Below the pieces are notes generated by a model. The model was not told where the DNA came from. It did not search any database and worked only from the letters and a program-made list of their open reading frames with translations. From the NCBI GenBank assembly GCA_019120125.1, contig DWVR01000084.1, forward strand, positions 1 through 64,000: DNA of 64,000 nt. The letters run 5' to 3'. The position numbers were made by a program, and so were the translations under genes. The DNA is from Candidatus Phocaeicola excrementigallinarum. Its GTDB lineage: Bacteria; Bacteroidota; Bacteroidia; Bacteroidales; Bacteroidaceae. This document shows positions 10,107-19,845 of this stretch, piece after piece (the stretch's first letter is position 1; the number at the start of each line of letters is the position of its first letter).

Positions 10107-10462
10107 CCTTTCTTTCGCTTCCGCCTGCAAAGATATGTTTTTTTCCGTATATGCGGAACCGTTTTCCTCGAAATGTCAATCTGACATTCTGATAATTCTG
10201 ACGGTTGAGAATCGTCTTCTCAGGACCTCTGCGGTATTGTTCCGGAAAATCGCAGGGAGAATGCTCCTGCTTTTTCTTGTTTGTAAGGGAAAGAGGAATA
10301 TGCGTGTGTGTTGGAAAGTATATCAGGTTATTTTCTGACTGTAAGTGCTGTCTTGTGGCGCATATCTTGTTGTTTTGATTTGCTGGGATTGTTGTCCGGA
10401 TGATTCCTTCTGGAAAAGAAAGGAGGCATTTCCCGATGAATTTTATCCCGAAAAATACTTTT

Positions 10463-10550
10463 CCTGAAACGTCGGGAGGTTTTCCCTGAAATGTCCCGGC
10501 GTTTTCAGGCAAACATTTCGGCGTTTTCCTTGAAATGTCGTGAGGTTTTC
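10463..10550. repeat. 4 x 22-bp degenerate palindromic unit array (locus A)
   Basis: CCTGAAACGTCGGGAGGTTTTC / CCTGAAATGTCCCGGCGTTTTC / AGGCAAACATTTCGGCGTTTTC / CTTGAAATGTCGTGAGGTTTTC. Confidence 0.85.
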
Positions 10551-11052
10551 GAGCGATACTTCTTATTCCTTACCCTTCTCAGAAGTGCTTCTGGAGGGGG
10601 TGTTGTTTTAGTTTCTTTAAGAAACCAATTCCAGATGGAGAAAAATTCTCGTGGCTTCGGTAAGCATAAATGGACGTTTTGTGCCATTCTGATTTATTTT
10701 TGATTCTTTATAGAAAATAATGTCAGTATGTTTTTGAGAGACACGGGGTGGTATTTCATTTTTTTTCGTGGCTTTGGCAAGCTCAATGTACATGAGATTC
10801 TTAATAGAATTATATAACGTTCGATATAATTCAAACATAGTAAGTGCCCGTCTTTGAGAAATATATGTCAATGACGGCTTCTTTTCAAAGGAACAAGTAT
10901 GCCGCAATGGCAGAAAATCCTCCGTTTTGGCTGTCAAACCTTATTTTCGGGGGCAAAGTGGCTAGATTATCTTCACGCATCCCGCAACTTCGGACTGAAG
11001 GAAATCCGTTATAAGAAGCTGCGCGGACGGTAAAGAGGAACAGACATAAAAA

Positions 11053-11097
11053 ACGGAGCCTTTCATTTTTGTAATCCGACAAAATGAAAGGCTCCGT
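11053..11097 (-). terminator. Intrinsic terminator of the FKBP gene
   Basis: Perfect 17-bp inverted repeat ACGGAGCCTTTCATTTT / AAAATGAAAGGCTCCGT, followed by T6 on minus strand; begins 23 bp after the stop. Confidence 0.9.
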
Positions 11098-11119
11098 GTC
11101 TCTGTGTTCCGCTCAATGG

Positions 11120-11779
11120 TCATTCATTTTCCTGCTGTTCTTCCGTATCGGTGGCACGGCTTCTGTCGTCCGGTCCTATCGGATGAACCACTTTTTCAAG
11201 CTTGAGGTCGAAAATAAGCACCGAGTGTCCGGGAATGCCTCCGTCGCTGTTTCCATTGTCACCATAACCTAGGTCGGAAGGGATGTACAGCATGACACGT
11301 TCTCCTTCTTTCATCTGCTGAAGAGCAGTTGTCCATCCGTTGATCACACCGTTCAAAGTGAAAGTTATAGGAGAATGTATTTCTGTATTCAGTTCACCTT
11401 CATAACAGCTGTCGAATACAGTCCCATTTATCAGTGAACCCCGATGATATGCATATACACTGTCGGTATACAGCGGAGTGATTCCGTCAGGATCGGCAGG
11501 CTCGATAATCCGCATGTACACGGAGTCTGTCTCATTGGCCGGGGTCTCGTACGGGTATGTCAACGATGAGTTGTCGTTGTTCACTTTCCAGTTACGGTAG
11601 ATCTCCCAGTTGCCGTCCACATTGGCACGTGCCACTGAAACGATGGAGTCCAGATAGTGCTCGTTGCGGGCCTGCCAGTCGGCATACGGGTCCACCACTT
11701 CCGTGTCTTCCGCACACGACATGAGGCCGGTGAGGAAGACCATCAGGCATGGAATCAGCAAAAGAATGTTTCTCTTCAT
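11120..11779 (-). CDS. FKBP-type peptidyl-prolyl isomerase lipoprotein
   Basis: LMSCAEDTEV lipobox; GWTTALQQMKEGERVMLYIPSDLGYGDNGNSDGGIPGHSVLIFDLKLEKV. Confidence 0.92.
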   Translation of the reverse strand: MKRNILLLIPCLMVFLTGLMSCAEDTEVVDPYADWQARNEHYLDSIVSVARANVDGNWEIYRNWKVNNDNSSLTYPYETPANETDSVYMRIIEPADPDGITPLYTDSVYAYHRGSLINGTVFDSCYEGELNTEIHSPITFTLNGVINGWTTALQQMKEGERVMLYIPSDLGYGDNGNSDGGIPGHSVLIFDLKLEKVVHPIGPDDRSRATDTEEQQENE

Positions 11780-11792
11780 GTAAAGCGTTTTA

Positions 11793-13337
11793 TTATTGAA
11801 GCGTTTTCAGCAAGCTTGTGATGCTTACCTTGTCCGCAATGATGTTGTTCAGCTCGGCAACAGGCACACGTGTCTGTTCCATGGTGTCACGGTTACGCAG
11901 TGTCACGCAGTTGTCTTCCAGTGTCTGGTGGTCGACGGTCACGCAATACGGAGTACCGATGGCATCCTGACGGCGGTAGCGTTTGCCGATGGAATCCTTC
12001 TCATCATACTGGCAGTGGAAATGGAACTTCAGGTCGTTCATAATCTCACGCGCCTTTTCAGGCAGACCGTCTTTCTTGACCAGCGGCATGACGGCCAGTT
12101 TCACCGGAGCCAAGGCAGCGGGCAATTTCAGCACCACGCGGGTCTCTCCGTTTTCCAGTTTTTCTTCGCAATAAGCCGCGCTCATCACGCTCAGGAACAT
12201 ACGGTCCACTCCAATCGAAGTTTCGATGACATACGGAGTGTATGATTCGTTGATTTCCGGATCGAAATACTTGATGCTCTTTCCTGAGAATTTCTCATGC
12301 TGGCTCAGGTCGAAGTTCGTACGGCTGTGGATGCCTTCCACTTCCTTGAATCCGAACGGCATCAGGAACTCGATGTCGGTTGCAGCATTGGCATAGTGGG
12401 CCAGTTTTTCGTGGTCGTGATAACGGTAGTGGTCATCGCCGAAGCCCAGTGCCTTGTGCCATCTCAGACGGATTTCCTTCCATTTCTTGAACCAGTCAAG
12501 CTCAGTGCCCGGTTTTACGAAGAACTGCATCTCCATCTGCTCGAACTCGCGCATACGGAAAATGAACTGGCGTGCCACGATTTCATTACGGAATGCCTTA
12601 CCGATCTGCGCGATACCGAACGGAATCTTCATGCGGCCGGTTTTCTGCACATTCAGGTAGTTTACGAAAATACCCTGAGCCGTTTCCGGACGGAGATACA
12701 CTTTCATTGCGCCATCGGCTGTAGAACCCATCTCCGTAGAGAACATCAAGTTGAACTGGCGTACTTCTGTCCAGTTCTTGGTGCCGGAAATCGGGCATAC
12801 GATTTCCTCGTCCAGAATAATCTGGCGGAGTTCGTTCAGGTCCGGTCCGGCGTTCATCGCCTGTGTGTAGCGTTCGTGCAATGCGTCGCGCTTGGCCTGG
12901 TGTTCAAGCACACGGGCATTGGTAGAACGGAATTCTTGTTCGTTGAACGCCTCGCCGTATTTCTTGGCCGCTTTGGCCACTTCCTTGTTGATTTTCTCAT
13001 CGTATTTCGCGATCTGGTCTTCGATGAGTACATCCGCGCGGTAACGCTTCTTTGAATCCCGGTTGTCGATGAGCGGGTCGTTGAACGCGTCCACGTGTCC
13101 GGATGCTTTCCAGATGGTGGGGTGCATGAAGATAGCGGAATCAATTCCTACAATGTTATCGTGCAGGAGCACCATGCTCTGCCACCAGTATTGCTTGATA
13201 TTGTTTTTCAGTTCCACACCGTTCTGTCCGTAGTCGTATACGGCTCCCAGTCCGTCGTAGATTTCACTGGAGGGGAACACGAATCCATATTCCTTGCAGT
13301 GTGAGACCAGTTTCTTAAAAACGTCTTCTTGTGCCAT
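11793..13337 (-). CDS. glyS: Glycyl-tRNA synthetase
   Basis: MAQEDVFKKLVSHCKEYGFVFPSSEIYDGLGAVYDYGQNGVELKNNIKQYWW; YLRPETAQGIFVNY motif; start trimmed from ORF track. Confidence 0.96.
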   Translation of the reverse strand: MAQEDVFKKLVSHCKEYGFVFPSSEIYDGLGAVYDYGQNGVELKNNIKQYWWQSMVLLHDNIVGIDSAIFMHPTIWKASGHVDAFNDPLIDNRDSKKRYRADVLIEDQIAKYDEKINKEVAKAAKKYGEAFNEQEFRSTNARVLEHQAKRDALHERYTQAMNAGPDLNELRQIILDEEIVCPISGTKNWTEVRQFNLMFSTEMGSTADGAMKVYLRPETAQGIFVNYLNVQKTGRMKIPFGIAQIGKAFRNEIVARQFIFRMREFEQMEMQFFVKPGTELDWFKKWKEIRLRWHKALGFGDDHYRYHDHEKLAHYANAATDIEFLMPFGFKEVEGIHSRTNFDLSQHEKFSGKSIKYFDPEINESYTPYVIETSIGVDRMFLSVMSAAYCEEKLENGETRVVLKLPAALAPVKLAVMPLVKKDGLPEKAREIMNDLKFHFHCQYDEKDSIGKRYRRQDAIGTPYCVTVDHQTLEDNCVTLRNRDTMEQTRVPVAELNNIIADKVSITSLLKTLQ

Positions 13338-13556
13338 TTTACTTATTGTTTTTTTGATATATTGATTTTCCAATTTATGTCCGTCAGGCCTCAACTGCCT
13401 GATACAGGGCGCAAAGATACGGATTTATCCATAAAAAAGAGGGAGCCCCGTCTTAATTTATCTTAGTTTTTTCCTATTTTTGCAGGGATAGAAGGATTTG
13501 CAGAGCCCGGTATTCATGGGGGCATGCAGTTTTTGAAAAGATTTTCCGGAGGCCAT

Positions 13557-14909
13557 ATGAAACATCATGCGCAAGACAAATATACCTTAATGACAACCGC
13601 ACCGATACCTTCTCTTATCGGTTCGTTGGCGGTTCCTACCATCATCAGTATGCTGGTCACTTCGTTTTATGTGATGGTCGACACTTATTTTGTTGGGAAA
13701 ATCAACACACAGGCAACGGCGGCGGTCGGCATCTCTTTTTCAGTGATGGCCATCATTCAGGCGTTCGGATTCTTTTTCGGTCACGGTTCGGGCAACTATA
13801 TTTCGCGTAAACTGGGTGCACGCGATTTCAAGAGTGCCGAAAAGATGGCGGCGACAGGATTCTTCAGTGCATTTGTCATGGGATGCCTCATCACCCTTGC
13901 CGGAGAGCTGTTTCTGACCCCTATCTGCCGGGAGCTGGGTTCCACTCCCACAATCCTGCCTTACACGGAAACCTATCTGGGTATCATTCTGCTGGGTGCG
14001 CCGTTTATGGCTTCTTCGCTTGTGTTGAACAACCAGATGCGTTTCCAGGGGAACGCGGTTTATGCGATGGTCGGCATTACGGCAGGAACCGTGCTCAACA
14101 TCGGTCTTGCACCGCTGATGATATTCGTGTTCGACATGGGAATTGCCGGAGCCGCATGGGCCACGTTGTGTGGTCAGGTGTGCAGCTTCTTTATTCTCCT
14201 CTATATGGACAGCCGTGGGGAGAACATCCGGATCCGTTTCCGTAATTTTACTCCGAAACCGGCTTTGCTTAAGGAGATTGTGTACGGAGGAAGTCCTTCG
14301 CTTTGCCGGCAGGGACTGTCGAGTGTGGCCACTATCCTGCTGAACGTGGCAGCCGGGAGGTATGGCGATGCGGCCATTGCGGGCATGTCTATCGTAACCC
14401 GTATCTGTATGTTCATCAACTCGTTCGTAATAGGTTTCGGACAAGGGTTCCAGCCTGTTTGCGGTTACAATTATGGCGCCGGCATCTATTCCCGCGTCAG
14501 TCAGGGATTCTGGTTCTGTGTCCGGGTCGGTGTGATTTTCCTGATGCTCTGTTCGTTCGTGGGGTATATTTACGCGCCTGAAATCGTGGCCTGGTTCCGT
14601 GAGGGAGACGCGGAGGTGATTGCTGTGGGCGCACGCGCTTTCCGTTGGCAGCTCATCACGCTTCCTTTGGGTGCGTGGGTAATACTCTGCAACATGATGT
14701 TGCAGACTATCCGCCGTCCGGGACGAGCCGTGACGTTGGCATCTTCACGCCAAGGCCTGTTCTTCATCCCGTTCATTCTGATACTTCCATATTTCTTGGG
14801 TCTGGAAGGGGTTGTGATGGCACAGGCTGCCGCAGATTTCTGTTCATTCCTGCTGGCTCTTCCTTTGACACTTCCGGTATTGAATTCCTTTAAAAAAGAT
14901 GCCGGATGA
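13557..14909 (+). CDS. MATE family efflux transporter
   Basis: 12-TM MATE protein; MKHHAQDKYTLMTTAPIPSLIGSLAVPTIISMLVTSFYVMVDTYFVG; -7 element TATTTTTG at 13475-13482. Confidence 0.92.
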   Translation: MKHHAQDKYTLMTTAPIPSLIGSLAVPTIISMLVTSFYVMVDTYFVGKINTQATAAVGISFSVMAIIQAFGFFFGHGSGNYISRKLGARDFKSAEKMAATGFFSAFVMGCLITLAGELFLTPICRELGSTPTILPYTETYLGIILLGAPFMASSLVLNNQMRFQGNAVYAMVGITAGTVLNIGLAPLMIFVFDMGIAGAAWATLCGQVCSFFILLYMDSRGENIRIRFRNFTPKPALLKEIVYGGSPSLCRQGLSSVATILLNVAAGRYGDAAIAGMSIVTRICMFINSFVIGFGQGFQPVCGYNYGAGIYSRVSQGFWFCVRVGVIFLMLCSFVGYIYAPEIVAWFREGDAEVIAVGARAFRWQLITLPLGAWVILCNMMLQTIRRPGRAVTLASSRQGLFFIPFILILPYFLGLEGVVMAQAAADFCSFLLALPLTLPVLNSFKKDAG

Positions 14910-14975
14910 GAAGGGAAAGTCCTGTAATTTTGATTTTTATTCGTATCTTTGCGTGAAACAGACTAAAATCCATTT

Positions 14976-17570
14976 ATGAGCGAAGATACTTTTAATAATA
15001 TTCCAGCTGATACGGATGGTGATGCGGTAAAACACCAGTTGACCGGCATGTACCAGAATTGGTTCTTGGATTATGCTTCATACGTCATTTTGGAGCGTGC
15101 GGTGCCACATGTGAATGACGGGCTGAAACCGGTGCAGCGGCGCATCCTTCATTCAATGAAACGTCTGGATGACGGACGCTACAACAAGGTGGCCAACATA
15201 GTGGGGCATACCATGCAGTTTCATCCGCACGGCGACGCTTCCATCGGTGATGCGCTGGTACAGTTGGGACAGAAGGACTTGCTGATTGACTGTCAGGGAA
15301 ACTGGGGGAATATTCTTACAGGGGACAGTGCTGCGGCACCCCGTTACATTGAGGCGAGGTTGTCGAGATTCGCCCTCGATGTGGTGTTTAATCCCAAAAC
15401 GACAGAATGGCAGGCTTCGTATGACGGACGTAACCGTGAACCGGTGACATTGCCTGTAAAATTCCCGCTTCTTCTCGCTCAGGGAGTGGAGGGTATTGCG
15501 GTGGGCTTGTCCTCAAAGATTCTTCCTCATAATTTCAATGAAATCTGTGATGCGGCTGTTTCCTATCTGGAAGGAGAGGAGTTTCACCTTTATCCTGATT
15601 TCCAGACGGGTGGATATATTGATATATCCCGTTATAACGATGGTGAGCGTGGTGGTGTGGTACGTGTACGCGCCAAGATTTCAAAAATAGACAACAAGAC
15701 CTTGTGCATTACGGAAATACCATACGGAAAGACTACCTCGACACTTATCGATTCAATCCTGAAAGCCATCGAGAAGGGCAAGATCAAGGTGCGCAAGGTG
15801 GACGACAATACCGCAGGCAAGGTGGAGATTCTGGTTCATCTGGCTCCGGGCGTATCGTCGGACAAGACGCTGGATGCCTTGTATGCGTTTACGGATTGTG
15901 AGGTGAACATCTCGCCCAATTGTTGTGTGATAGACCATAAGAAACCGCATTTCCTTTCGGTAAGTGAAGTGTTGAGGAAGTCAGTGGACAATACGCTTGG
16001 ACTGCTCCGTAAAGAACTGGATATCCGGCGCGACGAGACATTGGAAACCCTGCATTTCGCTTCGTTGGAGAAAATCTTCATAGAAGAGCGTATTTATAAA
16101 GACAAACAGTTTGAACAGGCTGAGAATATGGATGAGGCTTGTGCGCATATCGACGAGCGGCTTACACCATTCTATCCGCAGTTTGTACGTGAGGTGACAA
16201 AGGATGATATTCTGAAGCTGATGGAAATCAAGATGGCGCGTATCCTGAAGTTCAACAAGGACAAGGCTGATGAGCTCATCGCACGCCTGAAGGCGGATCT
16301 GGAAGAGATTGACTACCATCTGGCACATATCACGGAATATACCATCGACTGGTACAAGCGTCTGAAAGAGAAATACGGCGCTCATTATCCCCGTCGTACG
16401 GAGATCCGCAATTTCGATACGATTGTGGCGACAAAAGTGGCGGAAGCCAACGAGAAACTGTATATTGACCGGGAAGAAGGCTTTATCGGTACGGCTCTGA
16501 AGAAAGATGAGTTTGTCTGCAACTGTTCGGACATTGATGATGTGATCATCTTCTACAAGGATGGGAAATATAAGATCGTACGTATCTCCGACAAGTTGTT
16601 TGTCGGTAAGAATATCCTGTATGTCAATGTGTTCAAGAAGAATGACAAACGTACTATCTATAATGTCATTTACCGTGACGGGAAAGAGGGCTTCTATTAT
16701 ATCAAGCGGTTTAATGTGACCGCGATGATCCGTGACCGTGAATACGATGTGACACAGGGAAATCCTGATTCCAAAATCGTTTATTTCACGGCCAATCCCA
16801 ATGGAGAGGCGGAAACCATCAAGGTGACCTTGCGTCCCAATCCGCGTATCAAGAGACTGGTGTTTGAAAAGGATTTCAGTGAAGTGCATATCAAAGGACG
16901 TCAGTCGATGGGCAATCTGCTGACCAAGTCCGATGTGCATAGAATCAGTCTGAAGCAACGGGGCGCTTCCACGTTGGGAGGACGGAAAGTGTGGTTTGAT
17001 GCTGATGTGCTCCGTCTGAACTATGACGGTCGGGGTCAGTATCTGGGAGAGTTCCAGAGTGACGACCAGATTCTGGTGGTCTTGAAGAACGGTGAGTTCT
17101 ACACGACTGATTTTGACTTGAACAATCATTATACTACCGACATCCAGATTATCGAGAAATTTGATGCCGGGAAGGTGTGGACGGCGGTGCTGTATGACGC
17201 AGACCAGCAGAACTATCCTTATCTGAAGCGTTTCACTTTTGAGGCGACAGTCAAGCGGCAGAGCTATATGGGTGAGAACAGGCGCAACCGGCTTGTGTTG
17301 CTGACCTGTCAGGCTTATCCTCGTATCCAGGTGGTTTTCGGCGGGCATGACCAATTCCGTGAGTCTCTTGTAGTAGAGGCCAGTGACTTTGTGGGAGTGA
17401 AGGGCTTCAAGGCAAAAGGAAAGCGTTTGACCAATTATACGGTGGATTATATTGTGGAGCTGGAACCGATACGGGTGCCTGAACCGGAGACGGAACCGGC
17501 AGAGAGTAATGAGGACGCGGAACCCCGTTTACCAGAGGATGCCGATGACGGGCAGATGAAACTGTTTTGA
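14976..17570 (+). CDS. parC: DNA topoisomerase IV (gyrase-like) subunit A
   Basis: VNDGLKPVQRRILHSM, AAPRYIEARLSRFA; GyrA/ParC architecture, 864 aa. Confidence 0.88.
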   Translation: MSEDTFNNIPADTDGDAVKHQLTGMYQNWFLDYASYVILERAVPHVNDGLKPVQRRILHSMKRLDDGRYNKVANIVGHTMQFHPHGDASIGDALVQLGQKDLLIDCQGNWGNILTGDSAAAPRYIEARLSRFALDVVFNPKTTEWQASYDGRNREPVTLPVKFPLLLAQGVEGIAVGLSSKILPHNFNEICDAAVSYLEGEEFHLYPDFQTGGYIDISRYNDGERGGVVRVRAKISKIDNKTLCITEIPYGKTTSTLIDSILKAIEKGKIKVRKVDDNTAGKVEILVHLAPGVSSDKTLDALYAFTDCEVNISPNCCVIDHKKPHFLSVSEVLRKSVDNTLGLLRKELDIRRDETLETLHFASLEKIFIEERIYKDKQFEQAENMDEACAHIDERLTPFYPQFVREVTKDDILKLMEIKMARILKFNKDKADELIARLKADLEEIDYHLAHITEYTIDWYKRLKEKYGAHYPRRTEIRNFDTIVATKVAEANEKLYIDREEGFIGTALKKDEFVCNCSDIDDVIIFYKDGKYKIVRISDKLFVGKNILYVNVFKKNDKRTIYNVIYRDGKEGFYYIKRFNVTAMIRDREYDVTQGNPDSKIVYFTANPNGEAETIKVTLRPNPRIKRLVFEKDFSEVHIKGRQSMGNLLTKSDVHRISLKQRGASTLGGRKVWFDADVLRLNYDGRGQYLGEFQSDDQILVVLKNGEFYTTDFDLNNHYTTDIQIIEKFDAGKVWTAVLYDADQQNYPYLKRFTFEATVKRQSYMGENRRNRLVLLTCQAYPRIQVVFGGHDQFRESLVVEASDFVGVKGFKAKGKRLTNYTVDYIVELEPIRVPEPETEPAESNEDAEPRLPEDADDGQMKLF

Positions 17571-17573
17571 CCT

Positions 17574-18428
17574 ATGTGGCGGGATTTGTCTTATATCTTG
17601 TTTCTGTTGTGGGTGTTGTGCCCTGTGGCGCTGTCGGCACAGGAGGATAGTCTGAAAGCTACCCGTTATGTGATGCGTTCCACGATGGTGGGTGCCGGGA
17701 AGTCGAATGTGTTCGACACCTATTTGTCACCGCTCGAATATGAAGGGCCGGAAGTCCGTCTGCTTCATGAGAGCATGCGTATGACCCGCCTTATGGAGGG
17801 GCGTGTGTCCGTCCAGAACTTGTTGCAGGTACACTTCTCCTATACGAAGAATCCGGCAAAGACCGGCGAGATGTACTCTGGCCTGGCAAACTGGAATATC
17901 GCGTTGCATTATCATTTCCCTGTGAATGACCGTCTGAAGATTCTTTTCGGCCCTATGCTGGAGATGAATGGAGGAGTTGTCTACAACAGACGGAACACCA
18001 ACAATCCGGCGCAGGCGAAAGCGTACGGCAGCCTTGACGCTTCGGCCATGTTTGTTTATAAATTCCGGATTGCCCGTTACCCGATGGTGTTGCGTTATCA
18101 GGCGAATCTGCCGGTGGCGGGTGCCATGTTCTCTCCGGAATTCGGAGAATCCTATTATGAGATGTTTGTGTTGCACAATAAAGGGAAGCATGTCGTGTTT
18201 ACCTCGTTCCATAACAATCCCTCGCTCCGGCAGATGCTGACACTTGATTTCCCGGTGCGGAAACTGGTGATGAGGGTAGGTTATGTCTGCGACCTTCAGC
18301 AGGCGGAAGTCAACCACTTGAGAACACATACCTATTCACATGATTTCATGGTCGGATTCGTGAAAAACTTCTATTTGCTCAAAAGTAAGAGGAAAATGGA
18401 TTTGCCTCATGATCCGGCCCCATTCTAA
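17574..18428 (+). CDS. DUF3316-like exported protein
   Basis: Signal peptide; RYVMRSTMVGAGKSNVFDTYLSPLEYEGPEVRLLHESMRMTR. Confidence 0.75.
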   Translation: MWRDLSYILFLLWVLCPVALSAQEDSLKATRYVMRSTMVGAGKSNVFDTYLSPLEYEGPEVRLLHESMRMTRLMEGRVSVQNLLQVHFSYTKNPAKTGEMYSGLANWNIALHYHFPVNDRLKILFGPMLEMNGGVVYNRRNTNNPAQAKAYGSLDASAMFVYKFRIARYPMVLRYQANLPVAGAMFSPEFGESYYEMFVLHNKGKHVVFTSFHNNPSLRQMLTLDFPVRKLVMRVGYVCDLQQAEVNHLRTHTYSHDFMVGFVKNFYLLKSKRKMDLPHDPAPF

Positions 18429-19460
18429 ATGATTGAAGAAATGAAACGGACTATATTGGCGGGACTGGCTTTTCTGTGTATGACGCTTGCCTTTGTTTCC
18501 TGTATTCGGGAAGACATGTCGGGAAATTCCCCTGAAGAGAATTTTGAGGCGTTGTGGAAGATAATAGATGAACAGTATTGTTTTCTGGAATACAAGCGTC
18601 AGGAGTACGGCCTTGATTGGGATGAGGTGCATGAACGGTATTCCAGACGGATAACTTCTTCGATGGGTTCTGAGGCTTTGTTTGAGGTGTTGTCGGAGAT
18701 GGTCAATGAATTGCGTGACGGGCACGTGAATCTGAGCAGTTCGTTGGCCACCTCGCAGTATCGGGCATGGTTTGATAATTATCCCCGTAATTTCAGTGAC
18801 AGTATCCAGAGTAACTATCTGGGGAAAGACTATGTCAACTCTTCGGGACTGACCTATCAGATTCTGGAAAACAACATCGGTTATGTGTATTGTGGAAGCT
18901 TTTCGAACGGAATCGGTGACGGAAATCTGAACCAGACTTTGAACAGACTGGCCATTTGTGACGGACTGATCATTGATGTGCGCAACAATGGGGGAGGCGC
19001 CTTGACCACGGCACATAAGTTGGCGGCAAGGTTTACGGACGAGAAGGTGTTGGTCGGGTACATTTCCCATAAGACCGGACCGGGACATAATGACTTTTCA
19101 GAGCCACAGGCCGTTTATCTGGAGCCATCGGATGGTATACGGTGGCAGAAAGGTACGGTTGTGTTGACCAACCGGCGTTCTTACAGCGCGACCAATGATT
19201 TTGTCAATATCATGAAACAGCTGCCGGGCGTGACGGTGATGGGAGATAAGACAGGAGGTGGTTCCGGACTGCCGTTCAGTTCGGAAATTCCGAACGGTTG
19301 GTCTATCCGCTTTTCGGCAAGTCCGATGTTCGATCCGGAAATGAACCAGCTGGAGTTCGGGATAATGCCTGATGTCCGTGTGGACATGACTGTTGAGGAT
19401 ATGCTTCAGGGTAAGGACACGATGATTGAGGAAGCATGCCGTCTGCTAAAGAATCAGTGA
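18429..19460 (+). CDS. S41 family peptidase lipoprotein
   Basis: FVSCIREDMSG lipobox; DGLIIDVRNNGGGALTTAHKLAARF and TVVLTNRRSYSATNDFVNIMK. Confidence 0.9.
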   Translation: MIEEMKRTILAGLAFLCMTLAFVSCIREDMSGNSPEENFEALWKIIDEQYCFLEYKRQEYGLDWDEVHERYSRRITSSMGSEALFEVLSEMVNELRDGHVNLSSSLATSQYRAWFDNYPRNFSDSIQSNYLGKDYVNSSGLTYQILENNIGYVYCGSFSNGIGDGNLNQTLNRLAICDGLIIDVRNNGGGALTTAHKLAARFTDEKVLVGYISHKTGPGHNDFSEPQAVYLEPSDGIRWQKGTVVLTNRRSYSATNDFVNIMKQLPGVTVMGDKTGGGSGLPFSSEIPNGWSIRFSASPMFDPEMNQLEFGIMPDVRVDMTVEDMLQGKDTMIEEACRLLKNQ

Positions 19461-19487
19461 AAATTTGGCGGAATGAAAAATATGGCG

Positions 19488-19495
19488 TATATTTG
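19488..19495 (+). promoter_or_regulatory. tRNA-Leu promoter -7 element TATATTTG, with TTTG -33 at 19464-19467
   Basis: Matches Bacteroidetes TTTG-N20-TAnnTTTG layout just upstream of the tRNA. Confidence 0.7.
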
Positions 19496-19516
19496 CATCC
19501 GCAACTGGAGAAACGC

Positions 19517-19598
19517 GCGCCTGTGGCGTAATTGGTAGCCGCGCCAGACTTAGGATCTGGTGTCGTGAGACGTGTAGGTTCGAGTCCTATCAGGCGCA
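19517..19598 (+). tRNA. tRNA-Leu (anticodon UAG)
   Basis: Acceptor GCGCCTG/CAGGCGC, anticodon arm CCAGA-CTTAGGA-TCTGG, long variable arm, GGTTCGAGTCC T-loop. Confidence 0.96.
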
Positions 19599-19622
19599 CA
19601 GATATTAAGACATTAACGACAA

Positions 19623-19662
19623 AACCCGGCTAAGACGGTCCGTTTTAGCCGGGTTCTTTTTA
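19623..19662 (+). terminator. Intrinsic terminator downstream of tRNA-Leu
   Basis: AACCCGGCTAA / TTAGCCGGGTT 11-bp stem followed by a T-rich tract. Confidence 0.9.
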
Positions 19663-19845
19663 TTCTGGAAACTGCACTTTGCATATTTCAAAGTTGTCGC
19701 ACTCTTTGTCAGAGACAGATCTCTGCCATTCGTTGGAAGTGTTTTCTCCCGGAATCCCGAAGGCGAGATACGTGAACCAATGTCACGCGGCTCCATGCCA
19801 GTGTCTTGCATTTCTCTTTGAAAAGCCGCTTACTGATCGGGTGGC

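Noticed and set aside
10096-10512. 138-aa ORF on - strand covering part of array A
   Set aside because: Low-complexity translation, overlaps the His-rich gene start and the repeat array; no coding support.
10617-10937. 106-aa ORF on - strand
   Set aside because: No signal, domain or promoter; possibly a relic, insufficient to call.
15981-17354. 457-aa ORF on - strand
   Set aside because: Fully antisense to topoisomerase IV A, which is unambiguous.
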